Made by a program: the position numbers and the translations under genes
Part shown: positions 1 through 6,633 of the stretch, in pieces
How positions within the stretch are numbered: the stretch's first letter is position 1
Layout: every line of letters starts with the position of its first letter
Notes under the pieces: model-generated
Seen by the model: only the letters and a program-made list of their open reading frames with translations
Told to the model about the DNA's origin: nothing
Databases searched by the model: none
Source: Christensenella sp. UBA4626
Lineage (GTDB): Bacteria; Bacillota; Clostridia; Christensenellales; UBA1242
Reading direction: 5' to 3'
Assembly (NCBI GenBank): GCA_002406115.1
Contig: DHNC01000015.1
Span: 1-18,119 of the forward strand
DNA length: 18,119 bases

Positions 1-86
1 AAGAAATTTTAAATAATAAAAATCTAAATAATTTTTAAAAATTAAACTTTAATTAAACATTAGAAATAAAAAAATAAGGAGAAATT

Positions 87-1298
87 ATGATTGATTTAAC
101 AACTGCGCAAAATGCGCTTAAAGATGCTTACTTGGTTGCCGCTTGCAATCAATTAAACACAAAAACAAATCCATTGCTTGCAAAAATCAAACAATCATCT
201 GCCGATGTTTATGGCAAAAATATCATCAAAGTTGCAACTGTTGGATTAAACGGCGGTGTTGGTGCCGGCAGCGAAACTGGCACATTGCCAACTGCAAAAG
301 AAAACAGTTATGTGCAATTTAAAACCACACTTAAAAACCTTTATGGCACAATCGAAATCAGCGACAAAGCAATCCGTGCAAGTTCGTCAAGCAACGGTGC
401 TTTTATCGACCTTTTAAACGCTGAAATGGAAGGCTTGCTTCAAGCGTCAAAATTCAATTTGGGTCGTATGCTTTACGGCGACGGTTCTGGTGCTGTTAGT
501 ACTGTGGCTTCATATGCTGATGGCGTTGCAACAATGACAAGCGTTAAAAACCTTATGGAAGGCATGGTTGTGGACACATACACTGGTGACACAAGAGACA
601 ACGCAGGTTTGCGTATCGCATACGTTGACCGCACAAGCAAAAAAGTTCACTTTACATCAACCCCAACAACTGCTTTGGCTGCAAATGACGTGCTTTATGT
701 TCAAGGCAGCAAAGGTCAAGAAATCACTGGTTTGGGCGCAATTTTTGGGTCAAGCGACACACTTTATGGCTTAACTCGTGCGTCAAACAAATGGTTGACC
801 CCATATAAGAGCACAACCGAACAAGAAATCAGCGACGGCGTTTTGCAAACTGCAGTTGACTTCTTGGAAGAAAACGCTGGTTCAAACATCGATTTCATCA
901 CTTGCGGCGCTGGCGTAAAACGTGCTTATCAAGAATATCTTGGATGTTACCGCAGAAACATTGACGTAACCGAACTTGAAGGTGGTTATCGTGCAATCAG
1001 TTTCAACGGCATTCCAGTTGTTAGCGATAGATTTGTTGAAGACGACACTTTGTATATGCTTGACAGTTCAAAATTCACTCTTCACCAACTTTGCGATTGG
1101 GAATGGATTGAAGGCGAAGGCGGCAGAATTTTGCGTCAAAAAGCGGGCTATCCAGCCTACACAGCAACTTTGGTTAAATATGCTGATTTGATTTGTGATC
1201 ATCCAGGTGGTCAAGCCAAATTTACAAACATCAAATCAACTGTAACAAATCCATTTGCTGTTACTGTTGAAAAAACAAGCAACGCATCAAACAGTTAA
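87..1298 (+). CDS. Phage major capsid protein (HK97-fold type)
   Basis: This 403-residue protein is most likely the subunit that builds the prophage icosahedral head. The length is normal for an HK97-fold coat protein. The pattern resembles capsid proteins of Firmicutes phages: an N-terminal stretch in which LLAKIKQ leads to a Gly-rich loop (about residues 45-68), a central part with NLYGTIEISDKAIRAS, and a C-terminal half with GIPVVSDRF and KYADLICD. No N-terminal maturation-protease domain or long delta domain is obvious. The start has an AAGGAG box about 6 nt upstream. The next gene follows 15 nt after the stop, so it heads a late-gene cluster whose portal, terminase and scaffold genes would lie left of the window. 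The family call rests on recognised sequence style and on the downstream adaptor and holin genes. Confidence 0.88.
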   Translation: MIDLTTAQNALKDAYLVAACNQLNTKTNPLLAKIKQSSADVYGKNIIKVATVGLNGGVGAGSETGTLPTAKENSYVQFKTTLKNLYGTIEISDKAIRASSSSNGAFIDLLNAEMEGLLQASKFNLGRMLYGDGSGAVSTVASYADGVATMTSVKNLMEGMVVDTYTGDTRDNAGLRIAYVDRTSKKVHFTSTPTTALAANDVLYVQGSKGQEITGLGAIFGSSDTLYGLTRASNKWLTPYKSTTEQEISDGVLQTAVDFLEENAGSNIDFITCGAGVKRAYQEYLGCYRRNIDVTELEGGYRAISFNGIPVVSDRFVEDDTLYMLDSSKFTLHQLCDWEWIEGEGGRILRQKAGYPAYTATLVKYADLICDHPGGQAKFTNIKSTVTNPFAVTVEKTSNASNS

Positions 1299-1313
1299 TT
1301 TTAGGAGGTGATT

Positions 1314-1640
1314 ATGTACATTCAAATTGAGGGCGACGTGTATGACATAGCAAACAGAATAAAACAAATTGATAGGGATTATGTGGTGTATTTTAACACG
1401 TCAAAAAATCAATTTGAAGTACATAATTTATCTCAATCAGATGGTACATTTTGTTTTGTTGTACCAAACAAATGTTTGGATGAACGTGTGCTTAAACAAA
1501 CACGGGAAACAAGCATTGCAAACATTGATGTGATTTTAAATTTAATAGATAACAACAATCAAATCAAAGAAAATGCAGAATTTAGAAACATTTTAAACAA
1601 ATTTAACGATCAATTGGAACAAACAATAAAGGAGACATAA
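1314..1640 (+). CDS. Small conserved phage structural-cluster protein
   Basis: This 108-residue protein has no named function that I can assign. It begins MYIQIEGDVYDIANRI and continues with a short beta-rich half (FNTSKNQFEVHN, TFCFVVPNKCLDERVL), then a helical, charged C-terminal half. Small proteins of this shape are common between capsid and connector genes in Firmicutes phages. I choose the ATG at 1314 because AGGAGG lies 5 nt before it; a GTG at 1308 overlaps that ribosome binding site and is unlikely. Its stop shares one base with the next start (TAATG), which implies translational coupling inside the late operon. A role in head assembly or internal head content is only an inference from position. 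Confidence 0.75.
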   Translation: MYIQIEGDVYDIANRIKQIDRDYVVYFNTSKNQFEVHNLSQSDGTFCFVVPNKCLDERVLKQTRETSIANIDVILNLIDNNNQIKENAEFRNILNKFNDQLEQTIKET

Positions 1641-2197
1641 TGAAAATTAAAGATATTATAAACGACAGCGCTTTATTGCTTGGGTTAAACGAATCGGTGG
1701 AGATATTGAACAATGACGAAAAAGCGGAAACAGAAAAACTGGAAGATGCAAATATAAAACTTTTGTTAAACCTTTCTGGCTATTCAATCCGTGAATTGTG
1801 CACAAATTATGCATCAGTAGCGTCTACAGCAACAGTTCAAACAACAAACCAAGTTTACCCAATCAGTTCGCTTTCAAATTACATCCGCATCAATAGTGTA
1901 AAAAAGGACGGACAGGCAGTAAAGTTTAAAATTGTAAACCGAAATATTCAGGTTGAGGAAGACGGCTTATATCAAATTGAATACGACAGTTATCCACAAA
2001 TAACCAGTTTGGACGATGATGTAACATTTTTGCAGGCATTTGGCTCGGATATCGCAGTGATGGGGCTTTGTGCCTATTATTGCTTGTCAAAAGGGATGTT
2101 TGAAGATTTTGAACAATTCCATGCACAATATGTCAGCAAAGCCGAAAGCCTTAAAGATATGAAAACGTTTGTTATGCCACAAAGGAGATGGGAATGA
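1640..2197 (+). CDS. Phage head-tail adaptor (gp4-like connector)
   Basis: This 185-residue protein is probably the adaptor ring that docks under the portal and closes the filled head, as P22 gp4-type and related connectors do. The N-terminus is helical (KIKDIINDSALLLGL, then a charged helix to about residue 45). A beta-rich middle follows (about 65-115), ending in GLYQIEYDSYP. A long helical C-terminus (about 125-180) carries AVMGLCAYYCLSKGMFEDFEQFHAQYVSKAESL. Such short-helix, beta, long-helix proteins sit just after the capsid gene in many podovirus-like and siphovirus-like clusters. The start overlaps the previous stop by one base. The end overlaps the next gene by ATGA. The exact structural role is inferred from architecture and gene order. 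Confidence 0.65.
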   Translation: MKIKDIINDSALLLGLNESVEILNNDEKAETEKLEDANIKLLLNLSGYSIRELCTNYASVASTATVQTTNQVYPISSLSNYIRINSVKKDGQAVKFKIVNRNIQVEEDGLYQIEYDSYPQITSLDDDVTFLQAFGSDIAVMGLCAYYCLSKGMFEDFEQFHAQYVSKAESLKDMKTFVMPQRRWE

Positions 2198-3627
2198 AAA
2201 CAAAAAAGAGAATTGCAATAGAAAGTTTTGACAACTTTAAAAAGGAAACCGCTGCCAGCGTTGACCGATTTTATAACTATTTGCCAACAAAGGTTTTGTC
2301 AAATTCTTATGGGGTGAAAGAGGCTGGCTTTCCAAACAGTTTGGAGGACAGCACAGAGTATCATTTGGATATTGATGAGGCGGACTTTTCAAAAGTTAAA
2401 GGTGTTACATATTTTAAGCAATTCTTTCCACGCAGTGGCAACACTCAACATCGTATTTTGATTTACGGCGACGACAAAAAAGAATACATCAATCAATTGT
2501 TTTGCGAAGACAACGCCTTGTATTGGCTGTATTCGTTGGAATTTAATTCTGCTCCCATAACTTTGGCTTTTAAAAAGGACGATAGCGATGCAATCATTTT
2601 GAGCAGCAAAGACCAAATGAAAATCTGGAAGACTGGATATTCGCCTTACACTGTTGAAAATGCACCTATTATCACAAGTATGTGCATGAATGAAGGTGTT
2701 TTGTTTTGCACCATTCAAGAGCCCGCTTTTAAGATTTGGTACGCAACCGACCTTGACCCCGAAAATATCGGTAACATAACCGCAAATTCGGGGTATATTT
2801 CGCTGGAAGATGACCTTGGCTACGCCAGAAAAATTGTAAGTTTCAATCAGGACGTTTATGTGTTTAGGGACTATGGGATTTCTAAAATCAAATATGTAAA
2901 AAACAACATCTCGGTCAGCCAAGTGTATTTGTCCAACACAAAAATTTTCACGGACACTGTGAGCGTGTGCGGCAATACAATCATGTTTATGTGTGTTGAG
3001 GGGATTTTTCAATTTAATGGCGTAAAGGTAACTCGTTCTGGCATTGATATTGCAGAAATGCTTTCAATCCGAAACGACAACGCCTGTGCCGCCTCGCTTG
3101 GAAACAAATATTATCTGGCGCTGAGGCTCAATTTTGGCGACCAAAACCAAATAATGTGTGAAACGGGCGAATATGTCAACAATGTTATCATTGTCGTGGA
3201 TTTGACTGACTATTCCTACCAAATTATCAGAGGCGTGGACGTGGGGTCGTTGCTGCCTGTCAAAACGCCAGTTTTTGAAAAAATGCTGGTCACTTTTAAC
3301 ACGGTTTACGACACCAAGTTGGGTGAAATATGCGAAGAAGCAACCTGCTTTAACACGCCAATACCAAAATTTTGGGCAACAAACGATTTGTTTGAACTGC
3401 CAACTCAGCGAATGATAACAAAATTGAGCGTGGTGGCGGATCAGGGCGTAAAATTCAACCTTAAATATGACGGGAAAAGCACAAGTTTCACCAGCTACAC
3501 AACCGGTTTAAACGAGTTTTGCTTTAAAATCTATTGCAAAAATCTGAAACTTGAAATTTCTTCTCCAAACACATCCGCCGAAGTTCAAAAAGTTTTTGTT
3601 GATTATTATGACTACACAAAAAATTAA
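2194..3627 (+). CDS. Phage portal-vertex stabilisation / stopper-like protein (gp10-type)
   Basis: This 477-residue, almost entirely beta-predicted protein follows the adaptor gene. That is the position of the P22 gp10 or tail-tubular-B-like proteins that seal packaged DNA and hold the tail. Repeated strand-turn units run through it (VLFCTIQEPAFKIWYATDLDPENIG, IVSFNQDVYVFRDYGISKI, TIMFMCVEGIFQFNGVKVTRSG), in the manner of a beta-propeller. A separate C-terminal beta domain runs from about residue 405. I choose the ATG at 2194 because AGGAG ends 6 nt before it. An in-frame ATG at 2188 abuts the ribosome binding site and is unlikely. The start overlaps the adaptor stop as ATGA. Function is inferred from fold-like pattern and order, not from a recognised signature. 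Confidence 0.6.
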   Translation: MKTKKRIAIESFDNFKKETAASVDRFYNYLPTKVLSNSYGVKEAGFPNSLEDSTEYHLDIDEADFSKVKGVTYFKQFFPRSGNTQHRILIYGDDKKEYINQLFCEDNALYWLYSLEFNSAPITLAFKKDDSDAIILSSKDQMKIWKTGYSPYTVENAPIITSMCMNEGVLFCTIQEPAFKIWYATDLDPENIGNITANSGYISLEDDLGYARKIVSFNQDVYVFRDYGISKIKYVKNNISVSQVYLSNTKIFTDTVSVCGNTIMFMCVEGIFQFNGVKVTRSGIDIAEMLSIRNDNACAASLGNKYYLALRLNFGDQNQIMCETGEYVNNVIIVVDLTDYSYQIIRGVDVGSLLPVKTPVFEKMLVTFNTVYDTKLGEICEEATCFNTPIPKFWATNDLFELPTQRMITKLSVVADQGVKFNLKYDGKSTSFTSYTTGLNEFCFKIYCKNLKLEISSPNTSAEVQKVFVDYYDYTKN

Positions 3628-3632
3628 ATTTG

Positions 3633-3785
3633 ATGAGAAATTTTCTTATGAATATTGATTTGTCGCTGTTAAAAAGGTTTAATATATACTATCAATTTTT
3701 GCAAACTTTCTATCATGCGTCCAACCTTAAAGTTAGGGCGGAAAGGAGCAAATATGAAATGGAAAAACCGACTTACAAATTATAA
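3633..3785 (+). CDS. Possible 50-residue phage microprotein
   Basis: An open frame of 50 codons fills the gap between the stopper-like gene and the holin, ending 32 nt inside the holin gene in another frame. It starts MRNFLMNIDLSLLKRF and is rich in Tyr, Lys and Phe. A second in-frame ATG lies at 3648. Neither start has a good ribosome binding site. Gap-filling and overlap are typical of compact phage operons, and small proteins with this look (basic, YYQFLQTFYHAS) occur next to holins. Without similarity support it could equally be chance. Confidence 0.35.
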   Translation: MRNFLMNIDLSLLKRFNIYYQFLQTFYHASNLKVRAERSKYEMEKPTYKL

Positions 3786-4419
3786 TTTTTGGATTTCGAT
3801 TGCCAGTGCTAGTTTGCTGATTTTGCGAGCGTTTGACGTCAAAATGGATATTGCAAATATAAACGAAATCGTGACGGCTGTGCTCGGTCTTTTGGTGATG
3901 ATTGGGATTGTGAACGACCCAACCCGCTCTTCAAAAGACGACCAAAACACAACACAAAAAAAGGCAGGTCAAACAACCAACGAAACCAATGCGGAAGACG
4001 TGATGCCCTCTGTCAAACAAGATGAGAGTGATATTGTGGCTGCTGAAAATGCTTTACAAATGTTGGTAGATAAAATCTCTCAGGACATCAAAAACAATCT
4101 TGAAAATAACAGCCAATTTGGAGTGGCGAAAGACCTAAATTCTCAAGCAAATCAGCAGGAAAATGCTCAAGAAGATATTCAGCCGGAGCAAATTCAGCAA
4201 ATTGATGAACCAGATGTTGAAGAAACACTAGATTGCCCGATTGAAAAAACGACAGATGCAGAGCAAATCACCGACATCGCCTGTTGCGAGCCAATAATTG
4301 AGGAACAAATTGAACCGGTTGCTCAAATTCAACCAGCAGTTGAACCCGAACAAAATCCTGAGGCAGACGCTGGCGAAAAACAAGAGTTGATTTCAACTTG
4401 TTTTAACATCGTAAATTAA
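3754..4419 (+). CDS. Phage holin, phi-LC3-like, with long acidic C-terminal tail
   Basis: This 221-residue protein is probably the holin that permeabilises the inner membrane at the end of the lytic cycle. Residues 1-60 match the phi-LC3 holin layout: a basic start (MKWKNRLTNYNFW), a first membrane segment at about 12-25, a second at about 37-54, and the conserved junction GIVNDPTR (51-58). The remaining 160 residues are hydrophilic, acidic and rich in Gln, Glu and Ala (several EQIQ/EPEQ-like stretches), much longer than the usual short tail. I use the ATG at 3754 because GAAAGGAG lies just upstream; an in-frame ATG at 3715 has no ribosome binding site. No endolysin gene follows, which is unusual for a lysis cassette. 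Confidence 0.8.
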   Translation: MKWKNRLTNYNFWISIASASLLILRAFDVKMDIANINEIVTAVLGLLVMIGIVNDPTRSSKDDQNTTQKKAGQTTNETNAEDVMPSVKQDESDIVAAENALQMLVDKISQDIKNNLENNSQFGVAKDLNSQANQQENAQEDIQPEQIQQIDEPDVEETLDCPIEKTTDAEQITDIACCEPIIEEQIEPVAQIQPAVEPEQNPEADAGEKQELISTCFNIVN

Positions 4420-4478
4420 AAAATTATATGGACTATTTTTCTTCGCTTTTGTTTGAAATATAGTCGATTGTAAACCTA

Positions 4479-4587
4479 AAAAAAATCCTTGCAAAATCCA
4501 CTTTTTAGATTAAAAATTTTAAAGAATACAAAGTTGTAACCTTAAAAATTTTAGTTTAAAAATGTTGAATTAAACAAGGATTTTTTT
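4479..4587. repeat. 109-nt imperfect inverted repeat, possible terminator or MITE-like unit
   Basis: A perfect 13-bp inverted repeat bounds this segment: AAAAAAATCCTTG at 4479-4491 and CAAGGATTTTTTT at 4575-4587. The interior is also partly self-complementary: ATTAAAAATTTTAA near 4509-4522 against CTTAAAAATTTTAG near 4541-4554. The whole RNA could fold into one long hairpin ending in a U run. It sits 60 bp past the holin stop and could end the prophage late transcript. A non-autonomous palindromic element is the alternative. No flanking target-site duplication was noticed. Confidence 0.6.
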
Positions 4588-4596
4588 CATGGCAAT

Positions 4597-4620
4597 TTGC
4601 GTTTTAAATAAAAAACGCAA
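4597..4620. repeat. Short perfect hairpin
   Basis: TTGCGTTTT and AAAACGCAA form a 9-bp perfect stem around a 6-nt A-rich loop. No T run follows on either strand, so it is not a clear intrinsic terminator. It lies between the long inverted repeat and the displaced tRNA-Gln 3' end, in the position a tRNA terminator would take for the truncated copy. Confidence 0.5.
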
Positions 4621-4644
4621 GTCGCTAAAACTTGTGCTTTCGAG

Positions 4645-4668
4645 TGGCTGGGGTAGTTGGATTCGAAC
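4645..4668 (-). repeat. Displaced 3' end of tRNA-Gln (attachment-site-like duplicate)
   Basis: These 24 bases repeat exactly the 3' end (CCA, acceptor strand and part of the T arm) of the intact tRNA-Gln at 4837-4911, in the same orientation. About ten bases of downstream flank (TGCTTT then AG) are also similar. After GATTCGAAC the similarity to the tRNA stops and unrelated sequence follows. A partial 3' tRNA copy near phage genes is the usual mark left by tyrosine-recombinase integration into a tRNA gene. A simple partial tandem duplication is the alternative. Confidence 0.7.
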
Positions 4669-4794
4669 TGCGTCAAAACACTCGCTTTTGCGGATTTGCT
4701 ATTCGCAAATGCTCGCCTATTGCTCGGTTTTTCCTTTTCCCACAAAATCTAACGTTTTTGCGGGAGCCCTGTGCGTTGGTTCTTTTTTTTGTCT

Positions 4795-4822
4795 AAAAAA
4801 AATCAAACGTGATTGTTTGATT
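4795..4822 (-). terminator. Intrinsic terminator of tRNA-Gln
   Basis: Read on the minus strand, AATCAAAC and GTTTGATT form an 8-bp perfect stem with a 6-nt loop, followed directly by an uninterrupted T run. It begins 15 nt after the tRNA CCA end, the expected place for its transcript terminator. Confidence 0.85.
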
Positions 4823-4836
4823 TATGCTTTTAAGTT

Positions 4837-4911
4837 TGGCTGGGGTAGTTGGATTCGAACCAACGCATGCTGGATTCAGAGACCAGTGCCTTACCGCTTG
4901 GCGATACCCCA
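4837..4911 (-). tRNA. tRNA-Gln, anticodon CTG
   Basis: The minus strand reads as a full 75-nt cloverleaf. The acceptor TGGGGTA pairs with TACCCCA. The D arm is GCCAAGCGGTAAGGC. The anticodon arm is CTGGT-CTCTGAA-TCCAG with anticodon CTG (reads CAG). The T arm is GTTGG-TTCGAAT-CCAAC, then GCCA with an encoded CCA end. The last pair of the anticodon stem is T-T, a small oddity beside the usual A-U or U-A. The sequence closely follows known bacterial tRNA-Gln genes. It is followed by a terminator and stands alone. Its 3' end faces the prophage, so it is a plausible attB for that phage. Confidence 0.95.
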
Positions 4912-4918
4912 ATGTGGG

Positions 4919-4985
4919 CGATTTGCCCTTTATAATCGTTTGCTAAATAAATTTACGCAAATTTCATTTATGGGCAATCGCCCAC
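4919..4985. repeat. Palindromic intergenic repeat, copy 1
   Basis: This 67-bp unit runs from CGATTTGCCC to GGGCAATCGCCCAC. With the preceding GTGGG it forms an outer stem (GTGGGCGATTTGCCC against GGGCAATCGCCCAC, one bulged T). An inner stem TTTGC/GCAAA sits around TAAATAAATTTA. It differs from copy 2 at only two substitutions and one inserted base. On the minus strand it contains ATTATAAAG about 18 nt before the tRNA-Gln, so it may carry the tRNA promoter. Confidence 0.75.
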
Positions 4986-4994
4986 GCGTCACAT

Positions 4995-5048
4995 TTTGCT
5001 TTTTATAATCGTTTTAACAAGTGTGTTAAAACTTCATTTTCAAGCAAA
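4995..5048. repeat. Palindromic intergenic repeat, divergent copy 3
   Basis: This keeps the layout of the other copies: TTTGCT, TTTATAATCG, an inner hairpin (GTTTTAACA/TGTTAAAAC, 9 bp perfect, loop AGTG), then ACTTCATTT and AGCAAA closing the outer stem. The inner-stem sequence is entirely different from copies 1 and 2 yet still pairs, so the structure rather than the sequence has been kept. Confidence 0.55.
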
Positions 5049-5173
5049 TGTTCCTTTTTCCCTTCAAAGGCACTTTGTTAGCCTTTGTGGGAGCCCTATT
5101 ACTTTGTTTCCAATTGAGAGGAGCAGTTTGTTGGATACAAACTGATTTAAGAGATAACAGGGTGAGTGTATTA

Positions 5174-5241
5174 CGATTTGCCCTTTGTAATCGTTTGCTA
5201 AATAAATTTACGCAAACTTCATTTATGGGCAATTCGCCCAC
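5174..5241. repeat. Palindromic intergenic repeat, copy 2
   Basis: This 68-bp unit is nearly identical to 4919-4985, with the same inner stem. Its outer stem is shorter because the left GTGGG partner is replaced by TATTA. It is not next to a tRNA. Upstream (5097-5173) I see no gene, only a short perfect hairpin at 5124-5144. Confidence 0.75.
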
Positions 5242-5688
5242 ATTCATGACAAGACACCGCAGCACAGATACCTGCTTCTTAGCGGTTTCTTTTCATCCTT
5301 TGTTTCCAACAAATTGGTTACACTTATGCAAGCAAGTTGCAACGTGATTTACTTGTTTCAATTACGAATACAACAAACAAGATTTGAGTGTAGCAAAATA
5401 TATTGGTGCATTTTTACAACAGTTGTATAAACAAAGATATTGAAACTTCATCTCAAATGGATATGTTGTCAGTATAAATCAAATTTTAACATTTTGCAAC
5501 TAATATGGAAAATTTTAGAATATAAATTTGTAAGTTAAAACCTATTATGATGTGAAAAAAACCTTAAAATATTTAGCGAATATGTTTGTAAGAATAAAAA
5601 TCCTCAAAAAATCTATATTTATTGAAAAAAATTTAATGATAAAATTTTTTCATCTAGTCTATTTTACTTATAAAGTTTTGTGTAAATA
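5242..5688. other. AT-rich intergenic region without recognisable gene
   Basis: No frame here has both a ribosome binding site and a plausible protein on either strand. The first 100 bases are moderately GC-rich and may be more decayed repeat (a stretch like CCTTTGTTTCCAAC recalls 5101-5112). From about 5350 to 5690 it is very AT-rich, with no hairpin or repeat that I could support. The end holds the promoter for the next gene. Confidence 0.5.
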
Positions 5689-5697
5689 TGTTATACT
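5689..5697 (+). promoter_or_regulatory. Extended -10 promoter of the TraX-like gene
   Basis: TG-T-TATACT forms an extended -10 element 21 nt before the start codon, with no good -35 box. The stretch TTTTGTGTAAAT lies just upstream, and the same block with the same TGTTATACTT precedes the lipoprotein gene at 6596-6612. Confidence 0.55.
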
Positions 5698-5717
5698 TTC
5701 TTACATAAGGATTATTT

Positions 5718-6491
5718 ATGGTTAGTGAACAAAAGAAGATTTTAAATTCTAACATGATTAAATTTATTGCGATTATTGCGATGACGATTGACCACATTGC
5801 TTGGGCTGTTTTTGAAAATTTTTCCACACATCCAGCGGCAATTGTTATGCACATAATTGGCAGATTGACTTGCCCGATAATGTGTTTTTGCATTGCGGAG
5901 GGCTATCATTACACAAGAGATGTAAAAAAATACACCAGTCGTTTGTTTTTGTTTGCGTTGATTTCTCACGTGCCATATATGCTGCAATCCATGGCTTTCA
6001 AGCAGTATGGTTGGCTTGCGTTGGTTCCATTTGCAACGGGTGAGGGCTTTGTCGGCCATGTTTTCAACCAAACCAGCGTCATGTGGTCGCTTGCAATTGG
6101 ACTTGTTATGTTGCGTGTTAATGACAGCCAAAAAATCAAGTCGGGCTTAAAACCTTTAATCATTATTTTGCTCTGCTTGGCGGCTTTTCCAGCGGATTGG
6201 AGTTGCATTGCGTCCATGTTTGTTTTGTGCATAGGCTCAAATAGGGGCAAACCAGCAAAACAAATATTGTGGTGTCTATTTTATGCGGTGGTTTATGCTG
6301 CGGTCTATTTCTTTGCGTTGTCAAAAGTTTATGGGCTAATTCAACTTGGCGTGGTTTTAGCAATCCCAGTTATTGCGTTATACAATGGGCAACGTGGGGC
6401 AAATCCAAAGGTGAACAAGTTTTTCAAGTGGATGTTTTACATATATTATCCGCTCCATTTGTTGGTGATTTGGGCAATTTGTTATTTTTAG
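5718..6491 (+). CDS. TraX-family integral membrane acyltransferase-like protein
   Basis: This 257-residue membrane protein belongs to the TraX family, whose founding member N-acetylates F-pilin. Chromosomal homologues in Firmicutes are common and of unknown substrate. Family signatures are clear: KFIAIIAMTIDHIAW (15-29), HIIGRLTCPIMCFCIAEGYHYTRD (about 45-68), SHVPYML, and the C-terminal KWMFYIYYPLHLLVIWAI. Seven or more hydrophobic segments are visible. The start has ATAAGG 8 nt upstream and its own extended -10 promoter, so it is probably transcribed alone. No conjugation genes surround it, so a role in pilin modification is doubtful; acylation of a cell-surface molecule is a guess. Confidence 0.9.
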   Translation: MVSEQKKILNSNMIKFIAIIAMTIDHIAWAVFENFSTHPAAIVMHIIGRLTCPIMCFCIAEGYHYTRDVKKYTSRLFLFALISHVPYMLQSMAFKQYGWLALVPFATGEGFVGHVFNQTSVMWSLAIGLVMLRVNDSQKIKSGLKPLIIILLCLAAFPADWSCIASMFVLCIGSNRGKPAKQILWCLFYAVVYAAVYFFALSKVYGLIQLGVVLAIPVIALYNGQRGANPKVNKFFKWMFYIYYPLHLLVIWAICYF

Positions 6492-6602
6492 ATTTTTTAG
6501 TTGGCGGGCGGCGTGTTTAGGCTTAAAAACTGCTACAGAAATCCAAATAATTGGAATTTTCGTAAATAATTTTAGCAAATTTCAACATTTTGTGTAAATT
6601 TG

Positions 6603-6611
6603 TGTTATACT
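6603..6611 (+). promoter_or_regulatory. Extended -10 promoter of the lipoprotein gene
   Basis: TG-T-TATACT lies 22 nt before the start codon and is preceded by TTTTGTGTAAAT, nearly the same arrangement as before the TraX-like gene. A strong GGGAGGA ribosome binding site follows at 6622-6628. Confidence 0.55.
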
Positions 6612-6633
6612 TAACATAATAGGGAGGATATAA

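Larger units (their letters stand above)
4670..5245. repeat. Mosaic of degenerate palindromic repeats around tRNA-Gln
   Basis: Two composite units can be seen. Each has a TTTGC...GCAAATG hairpin (about 4687-4707 and 4995-5050). Each then has a TTCC-T-run-CCC stretch, a small hairpin and GGGAGCCCT (ending near 4770 and 5097). A variable spacer follows, then the GGGC-bounded palindrome (4919-4985 and 5174-5241). In the first unit the spacer contains the tRNA gene. In the second it holds a perfect 7-bp hairpin (5124-5144, CAGTTTG/CAAACTG) and no recognisable tRNA. Open frames across this stretch look spurious because they run through the tRNA and hairpins. Confidence 0.55.

Noticed and set aside
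2389..3012. Long minus-strand frame of 207 codons
   Set aside because: It lies wholly inside the stopper-like phage gene on the other strand, has no ribosome binding site, and its composition (many His and Cys) is that of a shadow frame.
4589..5008. Plus-strand open frame of 139 codons
   Set aside because: It runs through the tRNA-Gln gene, its terminator and the palindromic repeats, has no ribosome binding site and no natural protein character.
5097..5173. A second, degenerate tRNA in the spacer of the repeat unit
   Set aside because: The hairpin at 5124-5144 has a 7-base loop like a tRNA arm, but no acceptor or D arm can be paired, so the resemblance is not enough.
4600..5245. CRISPR array
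   Set aside because: Repeats here are 50-70 bp, only two or three copies, unevenly spaced and self-complementary over their whole length; there are no uniform spacers and no cas genes.
5048..5347. Plus-strand open frame of 99 codons in the repeat region
   Set aside because: It crosses one copy of the palindromic repeat and a perfect hairpin; the opposite-strand frame there is no better. Both look like by-products of the repeats.
5718..6491. TraX-like gene as evidence for a conjugative element
   Set aside because: No relaxase, coupling protein or type IV secretion gene is near, and chromosomal TraX-like genes are common in Firmicutes.
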